This document shows positions 27,551 through 35,552 of a stretch of DNA of 64,000 bases, piece by piece. Position 1 is the first letter of the stretch; each line of letters begins with the position of its first letter. The translations under genes and the position numbers were made by a program. A model generated the notes under the pieces. That model was given only the letters and a program-made list of their open reading frames with translations. It made no database searches and was not told where the DNA came from. This DNA is from Shewanella kaireitica. GTDB taxonomy: Bacteria; Pseudomonadota; Gammaproteobacteria; Enterobacterales; Shewanellaceae. The stretch covers positions 248,001 through 312,000 of the forward strand of contig NZ_JAKIKQ010000003.1 of the NCBI RefSeq assembly GCF_023284045.1, in the 5' to 3' direction.

Positions 27551-29491
27551 ATGACCGCTTACTTTATCCAAGCTTTTATCTATCTATCAGCTGCCGTTAT
27601 TGCCGTTCCTCTCGCTAAACGATTAGGTTTAGGCTCGGTATTAGGCTACCTCATCGCAGGTGTTGTCATAGGCCCTATTGCCGGTCTTGTAGGCAGTGAA
27701 ACCAACACCTTGCAACACTTTGCAGAGTTTGGCGTGGTGATGATGCTTTTCCTCGTGGGTCTTGAACTTGAGCCACGAATGTTATGGGATATGCGCCATA
27801 AACTAATGGGGCTAGGTGGACTCCAAGTCGCTCTATCAACATTTGTGGTGATGGGAATTGCGCTTACATTTGGTTTGACTTGGACCGTAGCACTTACCGT
27901 GGGGATGATATTTTCATTATCATCCACCGCTATCGTTCTGCAGACCTTTAACGAAAAGAACCTAACTAAAACTGAAGGTGGGAAAAACGCATTTTCGGTA
28001 CTGCTATTTCAAGATATCGCCGTTATTCCTATGTTGGCATTTATTCCATTACTTGCATTACCAGAGCTGATCGAGAAGGCGCAATCTGCCGCAGCATCGG
28101 CTGCAGAGCACCATGAAGAGATGTCTTTAGTTGCTGGACTTCCTGGCTGGGCTTACGGCATTGTGGTGCTGCTGGCCATTGCTTCTGTTGTTGTAGGCGG
28201 AAACTATCTTAGCCGACCTCTATTTCGCTATGTTGCCAGCTCAAATTTACGCGAGATTTTTACCGCTACCGCGCTAATGTTAGTCATAGGAATTGCCGCG
28301 CTAATGAGTCTAGTGGGGCTGTCGCCCGCTTTAGGCACTTTCTTAGCTGGTGTAGTGCTGGCTAACAGTGAGTTTAGGCATGAACTTGAATCGGTCATTG
28401 AACCCTTTAAAGGGCTATTATTGGGGCTATTTTTTATTACTGTAGGTGCGGGAATTGATTTTACCGTGCTCGCCAGCAATATCGGACCGGTAATGGCGAT
28501 AACATTAGCAGTGATGTTAATTAAGGCGCTCGTATTACTCGTACTGGCGATGATTTTCAAAATCAAGAATAGCGACCGTTGGCTGTTTGCTTTGAGCCTT
28601 GCACAAGCCGGCGAATTTGGTTTTGTACTATTGAGCTACACCGTGCAAAACCACGTCATTCCAGTTGATTTGGCACAAATGTTATCGCTTGTCGTTGCGA
28701 TATCCATGTTCCTCACTCCCGGGCTCTTCATTTTCTATGACAAAGTGATCTTGCCGCGCTATGAGCAGTCAGAAAACACCCGCGACCCTGATACTATCGA
28801 CGAGAAGGGCACCGTTATCATCGCAGGCGTTGGTCGCTTCGGCCAGGTCGTCAATCGTCTGCTTGTGACCAATGGGTTTAAAACCGTGGTACTCGACCAT
28901 GAAGCCCAGCAAGTTGAAAATCTCAGAAAAATTAAAACTAAAAGTTACTATGGCGATGCAACACAGCCGGATTTGTTACACACTGCAGGGATTGCTGAAG
29001 CCAAAATGCTAGTCATTGCTATCGATAACCCAGATAGAGCTGTTGAGCTAACGGAATATATCAAGCATACCTACCCTAATGTCATCGTGCTTGCCCGAGC
29101 TTTTGATAGGAGCAATTTATATCGCCTACGCAAAGCGGGGGCTGACTTTATGGTCAGTGAGACCTTTCATTCGGCATTGCAACTAGGTAAACATGCGTTA
29201 ACCAAACTAGGGGTACACCCCTTTAAAGCGGAGCAACAACGAGCTATCTTTTTTGAAACTGAAATGACCCATAAAGATACTCTCTACGAATCTTGGAAGA
29301 TGTTCGCAGAAGATGATAAACACTTGGTGCATTACCGCGATATGTTTATTCAGTTGGAAGAAACACTCAGCGCAGCAATGAAAGATGAGCGTTATCGTAG
29401 TTTTTCAAAAATGGAGCGTGGCTGGACACCACCGCCAAAAGATAACCATACGGTGTTCTCTAAATCTGAGTCTGATGAAGTCGAAACCTAA
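27551..29491 (+). CDS. kefB: Glutathione-gated K+/H+ antiporter KefB/KefC type
   Basis: A 646-residue CPA2 antiporter: about twelve membrane helices (residues 1-390), including RLGLGSVLGYLIAGVVIGP and LLFQDIAVIPMLAFIPLLA, then a cytoplasmic RCK/TrkA-N domain starting VIIAGVGRFGQVVNRLL (near 418). It releases K+ and acidifies the cytoplasm when glutathione adducts form, protecting against electrophiles. ETFHSALQLGKHALTKLG resembles KefB more than KefC, in line with the KefG partner. A 30-residue C-terminal extension is polar. The TAA stop coincides with the first bases of a repeat (TAATACCAGTTG). Confidence 0.88.
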   Translation: MTAYFIQAFIYLSAAVIAVPLAKRLGLGSVLGYLIAGVVIGPIAGLVGSETNTLQHFAEFGVVMMLFLVGLELEPRMLWDMRHKLMGLGGLQVALSTFVVMGIALTFGLTWTVALTVGMIFSLSSTAIVLQTFNEKNLTKTEGGKNAFSVLLFQDIAVIPMLAFIPLLALPELIEKAQSAAASAAEHHEEMSLVAGLPGWAYGIVVLLAIASVVVGGNYLSRPLFRYVASSNLREIFTATALMLVIGIAALMSLVGLSPALGTFLAGVVLANSEFRHELESVIEPFKGLLLGLFFITVGAGIDFTVLASNIGPVMAITLAVMLIKALVLLVLAMIFKIKNSDRWLFALSLAQAGEFGFVLLSYTVQNHVIPVDLAQMLSLVVAISMFLTPGLFIFYDKVILPRYEQSENTRDPDTIDEKGTVIIAGVGRFGQVVNRLLVTNGFKTVVLDHEAQQVENLRKIKTKSYYGDATQPDLLHTAGIAEAKMLVIAIDNPDRAVELTEYIKHTYPNVIVLARAFDRSNLYRLRKAGADFMVSETFHSALQLGKHALTKLGVHPFKAEQQRAIFFETEMTHKDTLYESWKMFAEDDKHLVHYRDMFIQLEETLSAAMKDERYRSFSKMERGWTPPPKDNHTVFSKSESDEVET

Positions 29492-29751
29492 TACCAGTTG
29501 TATTAAAATTTTGACCATTCAGCGGCAATTCAAAACGCTGTAGGCAAGTAGTGGGGTTTGAGCTAATAGTTATTATCGGCTCAGGCATCCTGCTTCGCTC
29601 TCGATAATTGCTCCTGCATTATTCTACCTTCGACCATCCTTGGTCTCGTACCTCCTAAATCTGACCGCCAAGGAGGGCCGGAATGTCTTATTTTGTATGG
29701 AACAAAATAGACCATTTAGTCGTATATCCAAATCCCATAGCGAAGCATATA
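29489..29751 (+). repeat. Repeat module abutting kefB stop
   Basis: Non-coding stretch that opens with TAATACCAGTTGTATTAA, a partly palindromic end similar to the TTATACCAATTG ends elsewhere in this island, and includes the hairpin TATTTTGT-atgga-ACAAAATA (about 29689-29710). It stops where MITE copy B begins. I take it as an older or different non-autonomous repeat; a second copy is not in this window. Confidence 0.5.
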
Positions 29752-30079
29752 ATACCAATCAGTATAAGTAGTTGATCTACTCAGAGTGTTTTTGGCGAAC
29801 TAATTCAAGGCAGGCTAATCCAAAGTGAGTAATGACACAATGGTTATTCCCTTATGAGTTTATTCAACGCAGAAGTAGGAAGCCAAAAACACTCCTTACA
29901 GGCGAGTTTTAGCGGCTTTGATGCTGTGTTAATGAACTTGAATGTAGAATAACTATGTACTTCACTCACTGCAAACCACATGGATGTGGTGAATGTCATT
30001 AATGCAGGAGCATTTAATGACCTTACCTCAAAGTCGCTAAACTCTCGCTGAGCGATCAAATCTTTATACTGATTGGTAT
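29752..30079 (-). mobile_element. MITE-like element, copy B (328 bp)
   Basis: Same 16-bp terminal inverted repeats as copy A (29752-29767 and 30064-30079) and largely the same interior, in opposite orientation. It is about 64 bp longer, because it keeps a segment, around 29975-30020, absent from copy A; that segment contains the inverted repeat GTCATTAATGC with GCATTTAATGAC. Apparent open frames inside are repeat sequence, not genes. Confidence 0.85.
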
Positions 30080-30166
30080 AACGTTTTGCCAATTTTTTTC
30101 ACCTAAGTCGCACTTCGTGAGCCCCTCAGTCTTTCCACTTCTGTTTTGCATTGGCTTAAAAGGGAA

Positions 30167-30326
30167 TAACCATTTCTTTACCAATGCGCTTTTAATTGAG
30201 AAGACTGAGGGGTCTGAACTGCTCAAATACTTAACGCAATTGGTATAACCATTAATTTACCAATGTGCTTTGTATTGAAAGGACTGAGGGGTTCTGAGCT
30301 GGCCAAATACTTAATGCAATTGGTAT
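30167..30326. repeat. Two tandem ~79-bp direct repeats
   Basis: Unit 1 (30167-30245) and unit 2 (30246-30326) share TAACCATT, TTTACCAATG-GCTTT, GACTGAGGGG, CTGA-CTG, CAAATACTTAA-GCAATTGGTATAA. They end in the TTATACCAATTG-like sequence common to the island. A partial inverted copy of the GACTGAGGGG part lies at about 30122-30133. Confidence 0.75.
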
Positions 30327-30338
30327 AAGCATAAAAAA

Positions 30339-30366
30339 GCCCCGGGCTAACTCATTAGCGCGGGGC
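30339..30366 (-). terminator. Terminator of hpf
   Basis: A 12-bp stem with one mismatch (GCCCCGGGCTAA / TTAGCGCGGGGC) and loop ctca; the A-run at 30333-30338 supplies the T-run on the minus strand. 22 bp past the hpf stop. Confidence 0.85.
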
Positions 30367-30387
30367 GATCTTATTAAAACGCCTCTA

Positions 30388-30744
30388 TTAGCTTAAGTTC
30401 ATCTCTTGAACTTTTTCATGGGCAATTTCTGGAGTAGTAACCACTGGCTTTGAATGAAGATCAGCCTTTAGTTGGCCTTTACGATGCTTTAGTGCCGCAT
30501 CGAGTTTTTTAGCTGCGCTGGTTATCGCTGGGTACATAACTGGATCTGTACCTGACGATGAAATTCGACTTCCCTCATAATTGGTTCTAATTTCAACCTG
30601 GAATTCGCCATGCTCTTTAGCAATGATAATATCAAGTGCGATCAGGGTTGGAAAATGACTCTCTATCTTCGAAAACTTCTCTTGGACATGCTGCTTAACA
30701 ACATCAGTTACATCAACGTGGTGACCAGAAAGATTTATTTTCAT
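30388..30744 (-). CDS. hpf: Ribosome hibernation-promoting factor (short form)
   Basis: A 118-residue HPF/RaiA-family protein that binds the ribosome decoding centre in stationary phase. The start MKINLSGHHVDVTDVVKQHV is typical, followed by KFSKIESHFPTLIALDIII and a basic helix DAALKHRKGQLKADLHS with the conserved Lys/Arg pairs that contact 16S rRNA. It has the short-HPF core plus about 20 extra C-terminal residues, between HPF (95 aa) and YfiA (113 aa) in form. A single-gene unit with its own terminator. Confidence 0.9.
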   Translation of the reverse strand: MKINLSGHHVDVTDVVKQHVQEKFSKIESHFPTLIALDIIIAKEHGEFQVEIRTNYEGSRISSSGTDPVMYPAITSAAKKLDAALKHRKGQLKADLHSKPVVTTPEIAHEKVQEMNLS

Positions 30745-31112
30745 AGGTTTTCCTTTTTACAATGACTTCTTCTAATACATTTGGGGTTAGCGCGCTAAAT
30801 TACAAGCTTTATTAATAAAAATTTACGCAAATTATTGCTCAAAAATTGTCACTAATCGCTGCAGCCCAGAGCCTATCAGTAAAGTCAAAAAAATAATATT
30901 TTCAGTTTTTAATAAATTTGTCATTTTACTATGGTTAAAACATATGCGAATTGGACAATTACTGACTAACGAGAAATAAACCATACACTCTTAATCAAAA
31001 TTGCCTCCTACTAATTTAGACAAAAAAACCAGCTTTAGCTGGGTTTTTATCACGCTTTTGACAAATAAATTTAAAATAAATGAGTGCTTTTTTTCACATC
31101 AAACACTTAGCG
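30745..31112. other. 370-bp gap between pullulanase gene and hpf
   Basis: A hairpin at about 31022-31050 (AAACCAGCT-tt-AGCTGGGTTTTT, flanked by an A-run and a T-run) is a probable two-way terminator for the pullulanase transcript. The rest is A+T-rich and should hold the hpf promoter; no gene seen. Confidence 0.6.
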
Positions 31113-34100
31113 CTAATTTACCTTACTGACACTAAATATTGGAGCCTTTGGATCGGGTCCTGTTACGGTAAATTTATAAGTCCCAGCATCGGTAATATTC
31201 AGATGCATATTAGCGCCTTTTGAGGCTAAAACTTGTCCGATATTAAGCGATACATTCTCCTGCTCAGCCGCCGCTCCTAAATCAACCGTAGACCAATCGC
31301 CGGTGGCAATCTTAAATTCATTATCACCTACCTCTAGCGCGATATCGACAGTATAGGTAGACATGCCTTGATAGCTAAAGGCATCGACCTCACCCCAGCC
31401 ATTCATGCCACCACGAATGTAAACTGTATGACCAGCAAACATCTCAGCTTTATACACCGTAAGGGTGATCTCGTCTCTATTTGATGCATCAAATATAAAC
31501 GCATAGGTCGTCGCTTCCACAGCTTCAAAGGTCATGTTGGCGCCGCTAACAGCCAGCAACTCTGCTACCTCAATGGAAACTGCTGCGTCTGATTCTCCAG
31601 AACCATAGTCCACTGTAGACCAATCATCTGATGCCACCTTAAACTCATGGTTACCTGCTGCTAATGAAATATCAGCGCGATAAACACCTGCGCCCATGTA
31701 GGTTAACGTATCGTCTGTGCCCCAACCATTCATGGCACCGCGAACAAACACTTCTGTACCAACAAAAGGCTCTTCATTGTAGACCTTAAGGATAGGTGCC
31801 TCTTTATCAGCTGCATTAAACGAGAACACATAAGTTGCATCGGTAGCTGCGGTAAAATGCAGGTTTGCACCAGAGCGAGTTAATGGCTCATCAACCCCCT
31901 CTTCAACTTGCGCCTCTTCAGCAGATAACCCACCAAAATCTACGCTGCTCCAATCAGCCGAAGCAACTTTAAACTCATAATCGCCAGCCGCTAAAGTAAT
32001 CGCGATGCGGTACTCACCATCGCCAATGTAGGTTAACTTGTCCGATTCGCTCCAATCGTTCATGCCACCACGCACAAAGACTTCAGTGCTGCCAAAAGGC
32101 ACCACATCTGGTGCGCCAACGGTTGCATTGGCTGCTAAACCAAAACCTTGAGCATCGCCCTGAGCTTTAACAAAAACGGCACTGGTATAAGCTGGTACAG
32201 TAAAGCTACCTTCCCCCTCTCCAGCGCTAAAACTAGCCCCAGTTACAGTAGAATCAACCGACGACATTAAAGTTGGGTGGAGCTCAAACCCAGTTGCTGT
32301 AGGTATAGTGTGGCTGACCTCATTGGCACTAGCATTCACCATCACGACCAACGCATCGATAGCAGGGTCTATATCAACTAAGTCAGCGCCATCATCAATA
32401 CTCATCACAATCACACCTTGAGTTTGACGCTTACCGACGTTATGGAAACCGACACGCTCTATGATCTCTGCTTCAGTTGTCAGTCTAAATAACGGGCTCT
32501 GACTACGAATATTTAGGAACTCGTTAAAGACATTAGAAGCCATCTCAATTTCAGACATTGAAGCAGCTGCATTAGGATTGGCCGAGATCCCAGCAATCTC
32601 CTGCCACTTAGCTTCATTATCCTGTTTTCGAGGTAAACCAACGTTCCAGTTATGGCTATTTTTAGTGAAATCAACCCAGTTAAACCAGTCTCCTGAGTCA
32701 TAACTATTTCTGTCCATTGATTTCGATCTTAGTAGGTCTCCACCCATTTGTAAGAATGGGATCCCTTGACTGAGTAACGGCAATGTCGCGGCGATATTCT
32801 GCACCCGCACACGCTCATCTAATGTCATTCCAATTGGATTTTTATATTGCAGGTTATCCCACAGAGTTTCGTTATCATGTTTAGAGACATAATTAATACT
32901 GTCAGCAGGATCTAAAGTGTAAGCCGTTGGTTGGTTATTCCAGCTAAAGCTACTGCCTTTTGCCGAATTGCCATTAAAATCTTTAAGGATGTAGTTTTTA
33001 AGATTACCGGCCATCGATAGACGTAAGGTATCTTGGTCACGCAGCGCGTCATCCGATGCTTCGAGTTTAAACAGGTTACCGCCGCGAACACTCTCACGAA
33101 TGCGGTCATTAAAGGTGCCCACTTCACTGCCCGCCATATTGGCCTGTGTGGCTTGCTCAAATAATCGATTATCGGCGACTTCGCCAAAGTTCCAGCCTTC
33201 GCCATAGAAGTAATTATCAGCATCAACCGCTTGTACAGCAGTGCGAGCATGGAGAATGCTCTGCTTAGGCATGTGCCCCATCACGTCAAATCTAAAGCTG
33301 TCAAAGCCGTACTCTTTAGCTAAAATCACCATAGAGTCACTGACAAATTTATCCATCATACGGTGTTCGGTCGCGGTATTTTCACAACAAGTTGAACGCT
33401 CAATAACACCCGACTCTTCGTTATAACGGTGGTAATAACCTGGTACGAGTTTGTCGAGCACTGAGTTGTCCCAAAGTCCCGATGAGCTGGTATGGTTATA
33501 AACCACATCAAGCACCACCCTTAACCCCATATCATGCAGAGCTTTGTTCATCGCTCTGAGCTCTAGTACTCGCGCAGTGCCCTCACTTGAACTGGCATAA
33601 CTGCCTTCTGGCGCGATAAAGTGATGTGGATCGTAACCCCAATTAAAACCATCTAGGCCGCGCATGGCTTCTACAATCGCCTGTGCATCAGCTGAGCCTG
33701 GTAGGCTGTCAGCTAATACTGTCTCAATGGTTGCGGCTTTATTTTGAGTGCTACAGGCATCTGCTGCATTATCAATTTTGTCACACAACATCCCCAAGGT
33801 ATCAGTTAACTCTATACGCTCTGCACTGTCTTCGTTAATACTAGCGATATCAGTTACAGGTAGCATGTGGAAGTGGGTTAAACCATTCGCCACCAGCTTT
33901 TTAAGATGTTCAACAGGCGCTGTACCCTCTTCAGTAAAAGCTAAATACTTACCGCGGTTCGCTTTAGAGGTACTTTCATCACGAATACTAAAATCGCGTA
34001 CATGGCCTTCATAGATCACCGCATCTTCAGGGTTATTAATAGTGGCTACGCTATGGTCGTCCCAACCTTCAGGCTTTAAATCATCATCGCTTAGATTAAC

Positions 34101-35447
34101 AAATTGGCTGTAACGCCCATTGGTTGACACATTAAGCGAGTATGGGTCGGTTGCTTCAACGGTCTCTAACTGTTTAGTTAAAGGGTGGTAAACCGTCACT
34201 TCAAAGCGATAAAACAGCCTATCTAGGCTCATATCGCCTTTGAATGACCAAATCCCAGTCATCGTATCAAAGCTCATCTCTTCGCTACGATTTAAGCTCT
34301 TATCAGCGTTGTAGATATTAAGTTTTAGCGCTTGAGCCGTTGGCGCCCACACAGAAGCGGTTACGCTACCATCACTATAATCTAGCCCAAGTTTAGCTTC
34401 ATCGGCATCGCTTTCTCCTACCGTGTAAAGTGCATCTAGCACCTTAGCAGCCTGCACAAAGGTCGCAGCCACTGGCACGTCATCGCCGTTATGGGCAGCG
34501 ACAACCAATTGTGCTTTGACAATCGCTTTAGCTTCATCAGCGGTTAGATTGGTGCTGTAAGCTTTCCAGTCAGCCATATGCGGGATCAGTGCTTTCTGCG
34601 CATCGCTAAGTTCAACAGCGGTTAAGGCAACAGTTTCACTATTGAGGATCCGGTCGGGTTCCGCTTCAACGCTAATATCTGCATTCAGAGAGTAATGCAG
34701 CTTAAAGTTACTGATATCGGCATCATCTTGATTCCAAATGAGTGTGTCAGCATCAAGCCAGTGTGCACTCATGCCTGTTATCGATAACGGCTGCACGCCT
34801 AAGCTTAATATCGGATATTCAAAAACCGACGGTTCGCCGTGCAGGGTAAAGTTCATTCGCACAAATGTTTCATCATCTTGCATCAACGGCATACTTAAAT
34901 CGCCATCACCAAGCGCCTTGCCCGAACCTTCTGTGCCAATGTGAATAATGAAATTACCGCAATCGCTATAACCCTCTTTCAAGTTCACTATCCAGTAAGC
35001 ACCGTAGTTAGGATCGATACCATCAAACTGATGACCATTAGCCCAATCGGAGCTATCGAACGGTGCTGCATAGGCATCACACGTATCATTGTTCCAAGTG
35101 TGCAACCGGTAACCATCATAAGTTGGGTCACTTGGGCTGTTGTCAGCGTCTTGCACATTGTTGTAATACACCACGGCTTGATTGGCGGCAGGGGTGAATA
35201 CAGGCGCGGGTAAAGTTGGATCAGCGCCAACAATGCACTGCTCATTGTTTTCATCAGGAACCGTTGGAGCTGGGCAACTAATGGGTTCAGGCGCGACACA
35301 ACTGGTACCAGCGGTGTCGGGTACCATAGGTACATTACAAGTAAGCAACACGCTACCTGGTTCTGACGAATCTCCGCCACAACCCGCTAAACTCAACGCA
35401 CTGATAGTCAGCGCTAAAAGAGATATATTATTAGAGATCCTCGACAT
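31113..35447 (-). CDS. pulA: Type I pullulanase, surface lipoprotein with three C-terminal repeats
   Basis: A 1444-residue glycoside hydrolase family 13 enzyme that cuts alpha-1,6 bonds in pullulan, glycogen and starch. Lipobox LAGC (Cys near 23). A pullulanase-associated carbohydrate-binding domain follows (YDGYRLHTWNNDTC, about 110-215), then the N-terminal beta domains and the catalytic barrel: FNWGYDPHHF (about 600, the type I signature YNWGYDP), DVVYNHTSS, SFRFDVMGH with the nucleophile Asp (about 721), GEGWNFGE with the acid Glu (about 751), SKHDNETLWD. Three repeats start near 1119, 1229 and 1336 (EVFVRGGMNDW, EVFVRGAMNGW, TVYIRGGMNGW), probably X25/starch-binding modules. 105 bp after a TonB receptor, likely one operon. 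Confidence 0.94.
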   Translation of the reverse strand: MSRISNNISLLALTISALSLAGCGGDSSEPGSVLLTCNVPMVPDTAGTSCVAPEPISCPAPTVPDENNEQCIVGADPTLPAPVFTPAANQAVVYYNNVQDADNSPSDPTYDGYRLHTWNNDTCDAYAAPFDSSDWANGHQFDGIDPNYGAYWIVNLKEGYSDCGNFIIHIGTEGSGKALGDGDLSMPLMQDDETFVRMNFTLHGEPSVFEYPILSLGVQPLSITGMSAHWLDADTLIWNQDDADISNFKLHYSLNADISVEAEPDRILNSETVALTAVELSDAQKALIPHMADWKAYSTNLTADEAKAIVKAQLVVAAHNGDDVPVAATFVQAAKVLDALYTVGESDADEAKLGLDYSDGSVTASVWAPTAQALKLNIYNADKSLNRSEEMSFDTMTGIWSFKGDMSLDRLFYRFEVTVYHPLTKQLETVEATDPYSLNVSTNGRYSQFVNLSDDDLKPEGWDDHSVATINNPEDAVIYEGHVRDFSIRDESTSKANRGKYLAFTEEGTAPVEHLKKLVANGLTHFHMLPVTDIASINEDSAERIELTDTLGMLCDKIDNAADACSTQNKAATIETVLADSLPGSADAQAIVEAMRGLDGFNWGYDPHHFIAPEGSYASSSEGTARVLELRAMNKALHDMGLRVVLDVVYNHTSSSGLWDNSVLDKLVPGYYHRYNEESGVIERSTCCENTATEHRMMDKFVSDSMVILAKEYGFDSFRFDVMGHMPKQSILHARTAVQAVDADNYFYGEGWNFGEVADNRLFEQATQANMAGSEVGTFNDRIRESVRGGNLFKLEASDDALRDQDTLRLSMAGNLKNYILKDFNGNSAKGSSFSWNNQPTAYTLDPADSINYVSKHDNETLWDNLQYKNPIGMTLDERVRVQNIAATLPLLSQGIPFLQMGGDLLRSKSMDRNSYDSGDWFNWVDFTKNSHNWNVGLPRKQDNEAKWQEIAGISANPNAAASMSEIEMASNVFNEFLNIRSQSPLFRLTTEAEIIERVGFHNVGKRQTQGVIVMSIDDGADLVDIDPAIDALVVMVNASANEVSHTIPTATGFELHPTLMSSVDSTVTGASFSAGEGEGSFTVPAYTSAVFVKAQGDAQGFGLAANATVGAPDVVPFGSTEVFVRGGMNDWSESDKLTYIGDGEYRIAITLAAGDYEFKVASADWSSVDFGGLSAEEAQVEEGVDEPLTRSGANLHFTAATDATYVFSFNAADKEAPILKVYNEEPFVGTEVFVRGAMNGWGTDDTLTYMGAGVYRADISLAAGNHEFKVASDDWSTVDYGSGESDAAVSIEVAELLAVSGANMTFEAVEATTYAFIFDASNRDEITLTVYKAEMFAGHTVYIRGGMNGWGEVDAFSYQGMSTYTVDIALEVGDNEFKIATGDWSTVDLGAAAEQENVSLNIGQVLASKGANMHLNITDAGTYKFTVTGPDPKAPIFSVSKVN

Positions 35448-35552
35448 GAGTGATTTCTCCTAAATTATTTAATCGTTGATTTAAGCAAGCCGCGTCTTTT
35501 TATTTCTGATTGATGCAACGACTTGCCTGGATTGAATTTTTTACAAATGTCA

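Noticed and set aside
29844..30092. 82-codon open frame on the minus strand
   Set aside because: Lies almost wholly within MITE copy B; it is repeat sequence without a ribosome site.
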